Shown here: positions 40,652 to 46,926 of the stretch, in pieces
Layout of the letters: each line of letters begins with the position of its first letter
How positions within the stretch are numbered: position 1 is the stretch's first letter
From: SIG607 sp045601805
GTDB lineage: Bacteria > Bacillota > Clostridia > Oscillospirales > Acutalibacteraceae
Direction of reading: 5' to 3'
Length of the DNA stretch: 64,000 nucleotides
Assembly (NCBI GenBank): GCA_045601805.1
Contig: JAZSAJ010000025.1
Span: forward strand, 1 to 64,000
Translations under genes and position numbers: made by a program
Notes under the pieces: model-generated
Database searches by the model: none
Told to the model about the DNA's origin: nothing
What the model saw: the letters and a program-made list of their open reading frames with translations, nothing else

Positions 40652-40684
40652 AAAACCCAACTTCACTTGAAGTTGGGTTTTTTA
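40652..40684. terminator. Bidirectional terminator between pckA and the convergent XRE gene
   Basis: AACCCAACTTCA/TGAAGTTGGGTT stem with flanking A and T runs. Confidence 0.92.
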
Positions 40685-40879
40685 TTTAATATATTCAATT
40701 ATATCTTCTATTTTGCAGTCAAGCGCAGCGCAAAGTTTGTCTAATGTTTTGGTTGTAATGTTTTCGTTTGCTTTAAGCCGTCTTACCGTTTTGCTGTCAA
40801 TTCCGCACTTTTCCCTTAAGGTATAGGTTGAAAAACCTTTTTCTTTCATTGTTATAAAGAGTTTTTCGTAACTTATCAT
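40682..40879 (-). CDS. Small XRE-type HTH regulator
   Basis: The 65-residue protein is essentially one Cro/CI-type helix-turn-helix domain: YTLREKCGIDSKTVRRLKAN is the HTH core, and the tail LDKLCAALDCKIEDIIEYI is the conserved helix 4-5 pattern. ATG 40879 follows GGAGGGG by 4-5 bp. It is divergent from a 49-codon gene and shares an 80-bp control region with a strong palindrome, so it likely represses itself and the neighbour. Confidence 0.85.
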   Translation of the reverse strand: MISYEKLFITMKEKGFSTYTLREKCGIDSKTVRRLKANENITTKTLDKLCAALDCKIEDIIEYIK

Positions 40880-40890
40880 AAAACCCCTCC

Positions 40891-40919
40891 TTGACAATAA
40901 ATATTATGGGGGTTATAAT
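40891..40919 (+). promoter_or_regulatory. Promoter of the 49-residue acidic protein gene
   Basis: TTGACA (40891-40896), 17-bp spacer, TATAAT (40914-40919). The -10 lies inside the first operator-like half site GGGGGTTATAATC (40908-40920). Confidence 0.9.
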
Positions 40920-40931
40920 CTAAAATATTAA

Positions 40932-40946
40932 GGGGATATAATCCCC
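40932..40946. promoter_or_regulatory. Candidate operator for the small XRE regulator
   Basis: GGGGATATAATCCCC has 6-bp arms GGGGAT/ATCCCC around ATA. A related sequence GGGGGTTATAATC overlaps the promoter -10 24 bp upstream, so two copies bracket the start of transcription. Confidence 0.65.
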
Positions 40947-40965
40947 ATATTTTAGGAGGGGTTTT

Positions 40966-41115
40966 ATGGCTGATTACAAACAAATGTATTTAACCTTGCT
41001 TGACGCAACCGAAAAAGCAATGAAAGAACTTGTTTCTGCACAGCGTGCTTGCGAAGAACTTTTTGTTCTTTCAAGCGAAGAAGAAGACAAAGAAAAAGCA
41101 AAAAACAACAAATAA
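40966..41115 (+). CDS. Small acidic protein of unknown function (49 residues)
   Basis: A short frame begins at ATG 40966, 5 bp after the strong site AGGAGGGG, and ends at TAA 41115 just before a terminator. The product has an amphipathic, helix-prone middle (LLDATEKAMKELVSAQRA) and a charged SSEEEDKEKAKNNK tail. It has its own consensus promoter and a candidate XRE operator, which supports a real gene. I do not recognise the family. A partner or antagonist of the divergent regulator is one possibility. Confidence 0.75.
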   Translation: MADYKQMYLTLLDATEKAMKELVSAQRACEELFVLSSEEEDKEKAKNNK

Positions 41116-41119
41116 GCAT

Positions 41120-41155
41120 AAAACCGACTTTACAAAAAAGTCGGTTTTATTTTTA
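41120..41155 (+). terminator. Terminator of the 49-residue protein gene
   Basis: AAAACCGACTTT/AAGTCGGTTTT stem followed by a T-rich run. Confidence 0.88.
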
Positions 41156-41211
41156 CATATTTTGTTTTTTTGTTTCATAGAATAAAACAAGTCCGCTTAG
41201 GAGTTGATTTT

Positions 41212-41466
41212 ATGAAACATTGGGCAAAGCCCAGGGCAGTTATTTTAGGAGAATATATATTAAGCACCGGTGCCACAGTGCGCGCCACAGCAAACGAGTT
41301 TAACATTAGCAAATCTACCGTACATAAAGATGTTACCGAGCGGCTTAGAAAAACCAACCCCGCGCTTTTTTCGGGGGTAAACAAAGTGCTCCAAAAAAAC
41401 AAAGAAGAACGGCATATTCGCGGCGGCGAAGCCACAAAGAAAAAATATATGGCAATTAAAAAATAA
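41212..41466 (+). CDS. spoIIID: Sporulation transcription factor SpoIIID
   Basis: SpoIIID is the small mother-cell DNA-binding regulator acting between sigma-E and sigma-K. The 84-residue product shows the family HTH: ILSTGATVRATANEFNISKS with the recognition part KSTVHKDVTERL, and a basic C-terminal tail HIRGGEATKKKY. ATG 41212 is supported by TAGGAG 9 bp upstream; the longer frame from 41170 starts inside the upstream leader. It has its own terminator, followed by three small genes. Confidence 0.96.
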   Translation: MKHWAKPRAVILGEYILSTGATVRATANEFNISKSTVHKDVTERLRKTNPALFSGVNKVLQKNKEERHIRGGEATKKKYMAIKK

Positions 41467-41503
41467 GGAAAACCAAAAATACCCTTTTTGGTTTTCCTTT
41501 TTT
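41466..41503 (+). terminator. Terminator of spoIIID
   Basis: AAGGAAAACCAAAAA pairs with TTTTTGGTTTTCCTT, followed by a T-run. Confidence 0.9.
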
Positions 41504-41561
41504 CTTTCACAAAAACTTAAATTTATAAATAAATTGTAACGATAAAAGGTGGTGATATATT

Positions 41562-41756
41562 ATGAATAATTACGATATTGAAAAACTGATTGCCGCAGCC
41601 AAAAACGGTGACACAAAAGATTTATTATCTAAATTATCGCTAAGTGATGCCGCAAAGGTTAAAAGCGTTTTAAACAACCAAAAATTAACTGAACAACTTT
41701 TGGCAAGTGAACAGGCGCAACAAATTATTAAAAAAATAATGGGAGATAAAAGGTAA
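41562..41756 (+). CDS. Small helical protein, unknown function (gene 1 of a three-gene operon)
   Basis: The 64-residue protein is highly charged and predicted all-helical, with a repeated KL-rich pattern (LIAAAKNGDTKDLLSKLS). I do not recognise a family. AAAGGTGGTGATATATT precedes ATG 41562. Its stop codon is followed at once by the next start (ATG 41757), so the genes are translationally coupled. Location behind spoIIID suggests a sporulation link, by context only. Confidence 0.75.
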   Translation: MNNYDIEKLIAAAKNGDTKDLLSKLSLSDAAKVKSVLNNQKLTEQLLASEQAQQIIKKIMGDKR

Positions 41757-42071
41757 ATGGAAGATTTAAGCGAAAAACTAAACAGCATACTTTCGGACCC
41801 ACAAAGTTTAAACCGCATACGCGAAATGGCAGAGGGGCTGTTAGGCGAACAAAAACCTGCCGAAAACGACCTTCTCCCCGATATTGATATAACCAAAATT
41901 ATGAACATTGTGGGCAAAATTAAAAACAGCGGAAGCAGTCAGCGTGAAAAACTTTTATTGGCGCTTCGCCCTCATTTAAAAGAGGAGCGCCAGGAGCGGC
42001 TTGATACCGCTGTAAAAATTTTAAAACTAATTGAAATTGCGCCGTTTTTAAAAGACAGCGGACTTTTTTAG
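41757..42071 (+). CDS. Small helical protein, unknown function (gene 2 of a three-gene operon)
   Basis: The 104-residue product is charged and helical, with a C-terminal half KLLLALRPHLKEERQERLDT followed by a hydrophobic KILKLIEIAPFLKDSG end. Its first part (LNSILSDPQSLNRIREMAEG) resembles the first protein of the operon in style, so the two may have arisen by duplication. It starts directly after the preceding stop codon. No membrane segment or catalytic motif is seen; function unknown. Confidence 0.75.
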   Translation: MEDLSEKLNSILSDPQSLNRIREMAEGLLGEQKPAENDLLPDIDITKIMNIVGKIKNSGSSQREKLLLALRPHLKEERQERLDTAVKILKLIEIAPFLKDSGLF

Positions 42072-42082
42072 GGGGGATTTTT

Positions 42083-42361
42083 TTGACCGACTTTGAACGC
42101 CAAAAGGCCGAGGCAGAACAGCGTGTTAAAGAAATGAACCGCCGTTATAACGAAAAAGCATCGTCAAAAAGTGCGCCAAAAAGCCAACCGCCGCCGGCTA
42201 AACCGCCAAAATCTACCCCGTTTGATATATTTAAGTTGCTTAAATTAGACGGTTTCCGTTCCGATTCCGACCGTCTGTTACTGCTTGGTTTGTTCTTGCT
42301 TTTAAACAGCCAAGAAGCCGACGAATTGCTTCTTTACGCCTTGATTTATATTATGCTATAA
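42083..42361 (+). CDS. Small protein with hydrophobic C-terminus, unknown function (gene 3 of a three-gene operon)
   Basis: The 92-residue protein has a charged, proline/lysine-rich N-terminal half (residues 1-48). It ends in a leucine-rich segment (RLLLLGLFLLLNSQEADELL then LLYALIYIML) that could lie on or in the membrane. The start is TTG 42083 behind GGGGGGA. Together with the two helical proteins upstream it may form a small membrane-associated complex; no family is recognised. Confidence 0.72.
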   Translation: MTDFERQKAEAEQRVKEMNRRYNEKASSKSAPKSQPPPAKPPKSTPFDIFKLLKLDGFRSDSDRLLLLGLFLLLNSQEADELLLYALIYIML

Positions 42362-42420
42362 ACCGTTAGTTAAGGTATCTTCCTTATAGTTTGTGTTAAA
42401 AACTAACCCCACAACCTATA

Positions 42421-42447
42421 CTAATAGTTGTTGAAAATAACTATTAG
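42421..42447. promoter_or_regulatory. Candidate operator over the start of the second XRE gene
   Basis: CTAATAGTT (42421-42429) and AACTATTAG (42439-42447) form a perfect 9-bp inverted repeat. It overlaps the 3' end of a -10-like TATACT (42417-42422) and runs into the ribosome-binding site AGGGAGG, suggesting autoregulation. Confidence 0.6.
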
Positions 42448-42460
42448 GGAGGTTAAAACC

Positions 42461-42793
42461 ATGAAACTAAACACAATTGGTGCAAATATAAGAAAATGCC
42501 GTTTGTCTAAAAATATGCGACAAGAAGACTTGGCAGAAAAAGCAAATCTTTCTGTAACTTATATTGGTATGATAGAGCGCGGCGAAAAAACTCCGTCGTT
42601 GGAAACATTAATTGCCATATTAAATGCAATAGGCGTTTCGGCAGATGTTGTTCTTTGCGATGTTTTGAATCAAGGATACGCAGTTAAAAATTCTTTGCTT
42701 AACGAAAAACTGTCGCTTATTTCAGCGGAAGACCGAAATAGAATTTACGATGTTATTGACACGATGATTTCTCATTCAAAACGCATAATATAG
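42461..42793 (+). CDS. XRE-family HTH regulator
   Basis: The 110-residue protein has an N-terminal Cro/CI helix-turn-helix (RQEDLAEKANLSVTYIGMIE with the GEKTPSLETLIAIL continuation) and a C-terminal helical segment ending in SAEDRNRIYDVIDTMI, typical of chromosomal regulators in Clostridia. AGGGAGG precedes ATG 42461. A 27-bp palindrome overlaps its control region. The regulated target beyond itself is unknown. Confidence 0.9.
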   Translation: MKLNTIGANIRKCRLSKNMRQEDLAEKANLSVTYIGMIERGEKTPSLETLIAILNAIGVSADVVLCDVLNQGYAVKNSLLNEKLSLISAEDRNRIYDVIDTMISHSKRII

Positions 42794-42795
42794 CA

Positions 42796-42835
42796 AAAAA
42801 AGTGTTCGCTTTACAAAAAGTGAACACTTTTTTAC
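42796..42835 (+). terminator. Terminator of the XRE gene
   Basis: AAGTGTTC...GAACACTT stem with an internal CTTT/AAAG extension and a T-run. Confidence 0.88.
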
Positions 42836-42935
42836 TTTAATAGCACAATATGACATTTTCCGACAAACTATTTGTGGTATAACAATACTGTCAGTTATGA
42901 CTGCAAACAAAAAGTTATGGATGGAGGAAAAAACA

Positions 42936-43145
42936 ATGTCAACAAAAAGAATTATTCGTCAAATTGCGAAACAGCACGGTGTAACGCCAAAAGAGGTGGT
43001 TGCGGATATGAAAGAGGCAATTCGCGCAGGTATGGCTTCAACAGAACCAACAGCGCAGGCATTTTGGAAAAAACTTGCGCCCGACGGCAAAGAACCGTCT
43101 ATTGATAAGTTTTTAAAGTTTTGCGTAAAACAGACCATAAATTAA
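42936..43145 (+). CDS. Stand-alone Spo0A C-terminal-like domain protein
   Basis: The 69-residue protein resembles the DNA-binding domain of the sporulation regulator Spo0A without its receiver domain. It has the opening KRIIRQIAKQHGVTPK, a central EAIRAGMASTEPTAQAFWKK and a C-terminal KEPSIDKFLKFCVKQTI segment matching the effector-domain helices in order. It is about half the length of the complete Spo0A effector domain. ATG 42936 follows GGAGG. It may bind DNA constitutively or interfere with Spo0A; that is inference. Confidence 0.75.
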   Translation: MSTKRIIRQIAKQHGVTPKEVVADMKEAIRAGMASTEPTAQAFWKKLAPDGKEPSIDKFLKFCVKQTIN

Positions 43146-43448
43146 AAAATAAACAACTATTTTTTTTAGTTTTATAGGTGTAAAAATTGCTATGCAAACA
43201 AGTTACAATTTGGTTACAATTTTATGCATAAAACGACATTATGTAAACTTGGTAACCAAAAAAAGTTTTTAAAGTTTTGAACAGTGTTTTGAACATTAAA
43301 AGTTGTAAATAGCATAAAATCGGGCTGTTTTTGCCCAAAATTGTTCAAAACTCGGTGCATAACTCTAAAAAACATATTGCTTACAGTAAAATGAATATAA
43401 ATATTATGTAAATCAAAAAACCGCAATTTTTTACACATTTCTTTTGTA
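43146..43448. other. A+T-rich non-coding region with repeated GTTTTGAACA motifs
   Basis: No gene is evident in this 300-bp stretch. It contains GTTTTGAACA at 43274-43283 and 43286-43295 and the inverted copy TGTTCAAAAC at 43342-43351. The same decamer occurs once in the dnaA-dnaN spacer (51975-51984). A short hairpin GGGCTGTTTTTGCCC is at 43322-43336. The repeats resemble degenerate DnaA boxes (TTWTNAACA), but this is unproven. Confidence 0.5.
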
Positions 43449-43477
43449 TTTACTTTTGTAAAAAAATGTGTTAAAAT
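43449..43477 (+). promoter_or_regulatory. Promoter of the small lipoprotein gene
   Basis: TTTACT (43449-43454), 17-bp spacer, TAAAAT (43472-43477). Confidence 0.7.
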
Positions 43478-43511
43478 ACTGTTGTCAAAAAAGACAAACA
43501 GGGGAATTTTT

Positions 43512-43994
43512 ATGAAAGTAAAAAAACTTATTTGTATTTTGCTTGTTTTGTTGCTTTTGTTTTCTTTATCGTCTTGTAAAAAGACAACAAAAGATTATTC
43601 GGCAACCGAACTTTGCAATATGATTTCAAGAGATTTATTTAAAGACCAAAAGGTTACGGTTATTAACGAAGAACAGCTGCTTACCTACTTTTCGTTTTCA
43701 AAGGCAATATTAAACGATTGGCGTGTTGCTATTTCGGATAACGACGACAAGGTTTTTGTTGCGGCGGTTTTTGAGCCAAACAACAAATTTAGCGAAAAAA
43801 TTGTTGTAAACGCGCTTAACGCCTTTGTTTCGCAAACGGCGGCGCGTCTTAAAAACCTTAACGACAACGAATACACAAAAATTTCTTCGCGGCTTGTTTA
43901 CAAACACGGTAACAACATTATTTTGGTTGTAACCGACGACTACCCCACGGCAGAAAAATATTTAAAAGACCTTGGCGCAAAAGAATACAAATAA
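43512..43994 (+). CDS. Small lipoprotein, probably DUF4358 family
   Basis: The 160-residue product has a lipoprotein signal peptide with lipobox LSSC (Cys near residue 20), so it is anchored to the outer membrane face. The mature part begins YSATELCNMISRDLF and has alternating helix and strand character, with IILVVTDDYPTAEKYLKDL near the end. The layout fits DUF4358 lipoproteins of Clostridia, whose function is not known. ATG 43512 follows a GGGG site. A bidirectional terminator separates it from convergent rsmI. Confidence 0.65.
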   Translation: MKVKKLICILLVLLLLFSLSSCKKTTKDYSATELCNMISRDLFKDQKVTVINEEQLLTYFSFSKAILNDWRVAISDNDDKVFVAAVFEPNNKFSEKIVVNALNAFVSQTAARLKNLNDNEYTKISSRLVYKHGNNIILVVTDDYPTAEKYLKDLGAKEYK

Positions 43995-44026
43995 AAAGAT
44001 GTGTGGAAACTCCACACATCTTTTTT
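43993..44026. terminator. Bidirectional terminator between the lipoprotein gene and rsmI
   Basis: AAAAGATGTGTGG/CCACACATCTTTT stem with flanking A and T runs. Confidence 0.93.
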
Positions 44027-44843
44027 AATATAGTTCTTTATATATTTCGCTTTTTTTGAAGCCGGTTAGTTCGGCGGCGCGTTTTGCCGCGTTTGAGGCG
44101 CTTTCGCCCTTTGCTACCCACTCTTTTGCAAAATTAACGGCGTCGGCAAAAGAATAGTTTTCTTCTTTTTCGGGCTTTCCCTCAATTAAAAGTACAAATT
44201 CACCCTTTGGCGCGTTTTCGCTATAGTAGTTAAACGCGTCAAGCAGGGTGGTTTTTTTTATTTCTTCGTGAAGTTTGGTAAGTTCACGCGCAATGGTAAT
44301 TTCGCGGTTGCCCAAGGTTTCATAAAAATCTTTAAGGGTTGCAAGGAGTTTATGCGGCGCTTCATAAAAAACCATTGTTCGCTTTTCGTTTTGAATTTCG
44401 GCAAGGTGAGCACGGCGCGACGGCCTGTTTACCGACAAAAAACCTTCAAAGGTAAACCGTCCGCTTTTCATACCCGAAACCGCCAAAGCCGAAATTACTG
44501 CGCTGGGGCCGGGCACAACAACGACCTTTACCCCGTGTTTATGGGCTTCACGCACAAGGTCTTCGCCGGGGTCGGAAATACAGGGCATACCGGCGTCTGA
44601 TATAACGGCGCAACTTTCACCGTTTTTAATGCGGTTTAAAATTTGTTCGCCTTTGTCCCTTTTGTTGTGTTCATAATAAGAAATAAGCGGTTTTTTTATG
44701 CCAAAATGGTTTAAAAGTTTAACACTTACACGGGTGTCTTCGGCGGCAATAAAATCAACACTTTCCAAAACCGAAACCGCGCGCGAAGAAATATCGCCCA
44801 AATTACCAATAGGGGTACCCACAACATATAAAACTCCTGCCAT
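44025..44843 (-). CDS. rsmI: 16S rRNA (cytidine1402-2'-O)-methyltransferase RsmI
   Basis: RsmI methylates the ribose of C1402 in the decoding centre of 16S rRNA using S-adenosylmethionine. The 272-residue protein has the tetrapyrrole-methylase fold with LYVVGTPIGNLGDISSRA at the start, FIAAEDTRVS near residue 35, the hallmark VISDAGMPCISDPGE near 80, VVPGPSAVISALAVSG near 107 and MVFYEAPHK near 147. I chose ATG 44843 with AAGGCGGTG upstream; the longer frame to 44900 lacks a ribosome-binding site. Confidence 0.95.
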   Translation of the reverse strand: MAGVLYVVGTPIGNLGDISSRAVSVLESVDFIAAEDTRVSVKLLNHFGIKKPLISYYEHNKRDKGEQILNRIKNGESCAVISDAGMPCISDPGEDLVREAHKHGVKVVVVPGPSAVISALAVSGMKSGRFTFEGFLSVNRPSRRAHLAEIQNEKRTMVFYEAPHKLLATLKDFYETLGNREITIARELTKLHEEIKKTTLLDAFNYYSENAPKGEFVLLIEGKPEKEENYSFADAVNFAKEWVAKGESASNAAKRAAELTGFKKSEIYKELY

Positions 44844-44970
44844 TTTTTCACCGCCTTTTTGAATATATTTTATTCTAACACAACAAACTAAATAATACAA
44901 TATTTAAAGTGGCAAAAAGCAGTTTTTGCGAATAAACTGTTATTGGGCTATGCCCGAAAGGAGAGCTTTT

Positions 44971-45132
44971 ATGCTAAACGAAACAAACCGTGACGCCTGT
45001 CGTCAGGCGCCTACTTTGGTTTTTATTGAAGACCAAGAATTCCAAAATATTTACACCGCCGAAACCGCCTTTGTGCGCGGTACCCTTTTTAAAGATTTAG
45101 ACAAACCTTTTAAAGGAAGCGGTGCAGTATGA
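44971..45132 (+). CDS. cotJA: Spore coat-associated protein CotJA
   Basis: The 53-residue product matches CotJA: a short acidic-to-basic protein with the segments APTLVFIEDQEF and GTLFKDLDKPFKG. It begins the cotJABC operon, expressed in the mother cell during sporulation and needed for proper coat composition. ATG 44971 follows AAAGGAG. The stop overlaps the start of cotJB by 4 bp. A sigma-E-type promoter probably lies within 44844-44970 but I could not place it with confidence. Confidence 0.9.
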   Translation: MLNETNRDACRQAPTLVFIEDQEFQNIYTAETAFVRGTLFKDLDKPFKGSGAV

Positions 45133-45398
45133 GTGAAAAACAACTTTTAAAGGAAAAAATTCACCAGTACGACTTTTCTATTATTGAAGCCGAACTGTTT
45201 TTAGATACCCACCCAAATTGCCGCCGCGCTTTAGCGGTGCTTCACGAAATGAAAACAGAACGCGCCGCTTTGGTTAAAACTTACGAAGCAAAATACGGCG
45301 ATTATATTGTTCGCGCCGCCGATGTGAACAACCAAAACCGCTGGGTTTGGGTAGATTCACCCTGGCCGTGGGAAAACAGCAAGGAGTGTGAGGTATAA
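45129..45398 (+). CDS. cotJB: Spore coat protein CotJB
   Basis: The 89-residue protein matches CotJB, with YDFSIIEAELFLDTHPNC near the start and the C-terminal WVDSPWPWE motif that is nearly invariant in the family. It lies between cotJA (4-bp overlap) and cotJC (adjacent), so the three are translated as a unit. Confidence 0.95.
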   Translation: MSEKQLLKEKIHQYDFSIIEAELFLDTHPNCRRALAVLHEMKTERAALVKTYEAKYGDYIVRAADVNNQNRWVWVDSPWPWENSKECEV

Positions 45399-46007
45399 AT
45401 GTGGAGTTACGAGAAAAAACTTGAATTTCCCGTTAACATTAAAAACCCTAACCCTAAATATGCAGGGATTATTATTAGCCAGTTCGGCGGTCCCGACGGC
45501 GAACTCGGCGCTTCTATGCGCTATTTAACACAGCGTTATTCAATGCCTTATAGCGAAGTAAAGGCAATTTTAACCGATATTGGTACCGAAGAACTGGCGC
45601 ATCTTGAAATGGTATGTGCAATGGTGCACCAATTAACAAGGAAATTAAGTTACGAACAAATTAAGGAAAGCGGATTTGATAAGTATTTTGTTGACCACAC
45701 TGCAGCCGTTTACCCTGTTGCAGCGGCAGGAATTCCCTGGCGAGCCGAATATATTGCCGCAAAAGGCGATATTTTAGCCGATTTGCACGAAGATTTAGCG
45801 GCAGAACAAAAAGCGCGTGTAACTTATGATAACCTGCTTCGCCTTATTGACGACCCCGACATTCGCGAACCGCTTAAATTTTTGCGCCAACGCGAAATTG
45901 TGCATTACCAACGCTTTGGCGAAGCACTGCGCTTAACCGCCGATAAATTAGACAGTAAAAACTTTTATGTTTGCAACCCGTCGTTTGACAAGAACTGCGG
46001 TAAATAA
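45399..46007 (+). CDS. cotJC: Spore coat protein CotJC (manganese catalase family)
   Basis: CotJC belongs to the di-manganese catalase family. The 202-residue product has the metal-ligand helices with SQFGGPDGELGASMRYLTQR near residue 27, GTEELAHLEMV near 63 and LRQREIVHYQRFGEAL near 165, where Glu and His act as metal ligands. It is probably a spore coat enzyme removing hydrogen peroxide. It starts directly after cotJB and is followed by a hairpin array and a terminator. Confidence 0.96.
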   Translation: MWSYEKKLEFPVNIKNPNPKYAGIIISQFGGPDGELGASMRYLTQRYSMPYSEVKAILTDIGTEELAHLEMVCAMVHQLTRKLSYEQIKESGFDKYFVDHTAAVYPVAAAGIPWRAEYIAAKGDILADLHEDLAAEQKARVTYDNLLRLIDDPDIREPLKFLRQREIVHYQRFGEALRLTADKLDSKNFYVCNPSFDKNCGK

Positions 46008-46010
46008 AGT

Positions 46011-46052
46011 TTTGCCGCAAGGCAAATCATACCACGGCGTAGCCGCCTATAG
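46011..46052. repeat. Short hairpin array downstream of cotJC
   Basis: Two hairpins, TTGCC-GCAA-GGCAA and GGCG-TAGC-CGCC, are separated by ATCATACCAC. Spacing and spacer sequence resemble the array at 31031-31100. Confidence 0.5.
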
Positions 46053-46069
46053 TTCTAAACTCATAACTT

Positions 46070-46099
46070 AAAAAGCAGACGGGCAACCGTCTGCTTTTA
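46070..46099. terminator. Bidirectional terminator between cotJC and the DtxR-type regulator
   Basis: AAAAGCAGACGG-GCAA-CCGTCTGCTTTT perfect 12-bp stem. Confidence 0.93.
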
Positions 46100-46468
46100 T
46101 TTACCGTATTTTTTTATGTGGTTTTTTATTTCTTGGAATGTTTTATCGCTTATTACATGTTCAATTTTACAAGCGTCTTCGGCGGCGGGTTCTTTATCTA
46201 CCCCCAAAAGCATTAACGCGCTTGTTAAAACGGTGTGCCGTTCGTAAATTTTTTGGGCAAGTAACCTGCCTTTTTCGGTAAGGGTAATAAAACCATTTTT
46301 ATCAACCGTTATATAGTTTGCATTTTTTAAAAGACCAACCCCGCGGCTTACGCTGGGTTTAGAAAAATCCATATATTCGGCAATATCTATGCTTCGCACC
46401 GTTTGTTTTTGTTTGCAAAGCACATAAATTGTTTCTAAATACATTTCGCCCGACGCGTTTAGCGACAT
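46097..46468 (-). CDS. DtxR/MntR-family metal-dependent repressor
   Basis: The 123-residue protein has an N-terminal winged helix (ASGEMYLETIYVLCKQ, RSIDIAEYMDFSKPSVSRGV) and a metal-binding dimerisation domain (ERHTVLTSALMLLGVDKEPA, AEDACKIEHVIS) with the expected Glu, Cys and His ligands. The SH3-like third domain of DtxR is absent, as in MntR. It is divergent from feoA and very likely represses the iron genes when Fe(II) or Mn(II) is bound. ATG 46468 follows GGGGTGAAAA. Confidence 0.9.
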   Translation of the reverse strand: MSLNASGEMYLETIYVLCKQKQTVRSIDIAEYMDFSKPSVSRGVGLLKNANYITVDKNGFITLTEKGRLLAQKIYERHTVLTSALMLLGVDKEPAAEDACKIEHVISDKTFQEIKNHIKKYGK

Positions 46469-46496
46469 TTTTTTCACCCCTTTTTTATACAACCAT

Positions 46497-46525
46497 AGAA
46501 TAACACAGTTTTTAAAAAAAATCAA
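46497..46525 (-). promoter_or_regulatory. Promoter of the DtxR-type regulator
   Basis: Minus-strand TTGATT (46525-46520), 17-bp spacer, TATTCT (46502-46497). It does not overlap the three palindromes. Confidence 0.65.
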
Positions 46526-46533
46526 ATATTCTC

Positions 46534-46562
46534 TTGACAAATTTTGGGTGGGGGTGTATAAT
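46534..46562 (+). promoter_or_regulatory. Promoter of feoA
   Basis: TTGACA (46534-46539), 17-bp spacer, TATAAT (46557-46562); the first GTTAGC palindrome covers the predicted start. Confidence 0.92.
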
Positions 46563-46570
46563 TTCTTTTG

Positions 46571-46586
46571 GTTAGCGGTGGCTAAC
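46571..46586. promoter_or_regulatory. Iron-box-like operator 1
   Basis: GTTAGCGGTGGCTAAC, inverted repeat GTTAGC/GCTAAC with 4-bp centre, at the predicted transcription start of feoA. Confidence 0.8.
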
Positions 46587-46604
46587 CGCATTTTTTGAAA
46601 CACT

Positions 46605-46620
46605 GTTAGCCGTTGCTAAC
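46605..46620. promoter_or_regulatory. Iron-box-like operator 2
   Basis: GTTAGCCGTTGCTAAC, same arms as operator 1, 34 bp downstream of it and just before the feoA ribosome-binding site. Confidence 0.8.
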
Positions 46621-46638
46621 TGTTTGGGCGGTGTTTTT

Positions 46639-46851
46639 GTGACATTAAACGAAGTAGAAGAAGGAAAAGAATACATTATAAGGCAAATAAAAACCGATGA
46701 CGATGAGTTAAACGCCTTTTTGTTTTCGCTTGGTTGCTTTAGCGGCGAACCAATTACCGTAATTAAGCGCCGAAAAAGCGGTTGCATCGTTTCTGTTAAA
46801 GACGCGCGTTACAATTTTGACAGTAATTTAGCAAACTCTATTATTGTATAA
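46639..46851 (+). CDS. feoA: Ferrous iron transport protein A
   Basis: FeoA is a small SH3-like protein that assists FeoB. The 70-residue product fits the family in size and pattern: EVEEGKEYIIRQIKTDD, GEPITVIKRRKSGCIV and a terminal DSNLANSIIV. The start is GTG 46639 after GGGCGGTG; a TTG at 46624 in frame is possible but lacks a site. It lies between operator 2 and a terminator, then operator 3 and feoB. Confidence 0.85.
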   Translation: MTLNEVEEGKEYIIRQIKTDDDELNAFLFSLGCFSGEPITVIKRRKSGCIVSVKDARYNFDSNLANSIIV

Positions 46852-46855
46852 ATTT

Positions 46856-46885
46856 AACAGCAATATATATTGCTGTTTATTTTTT
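46856..46885 (+). terminator. Terminator between feoA and feoB
   Basis: AACAGCAATATATATTGCTGTT palindrome followed by a T-rich run. It separates feoA from operator 3 and feoB. Confidence 0.75.
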
Positions 46886-46893
46886 GACAGTCA

Positions 46894-46909
46894 GTTAGCA
46901 GTGGCTAAC
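46894..46909. promoter_or_regulatory. Iron-box-like operator 3, before feoB
   Basis: GTTAGCAGTGGCTAAC, with flanks extending it to CAGTTAGC...GCTAACTG. A TTGACA at 46884-46889 stands just upstream, but the best-spaced -10 is poor, so feoB may have a weak promoter of its own under this operator. Confidence 0.78.
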
Positions 46910-46926
46910 TGCGAAAGGGGAAACTT

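Noticed and set aside
42872..43105. Alternative frame overlapping the Spo0A-like gene
   Set aside because: The product is low-complexity and Asn/Cys-rich, and the overlapping frame has both a ribosome-binding site and a domain match.
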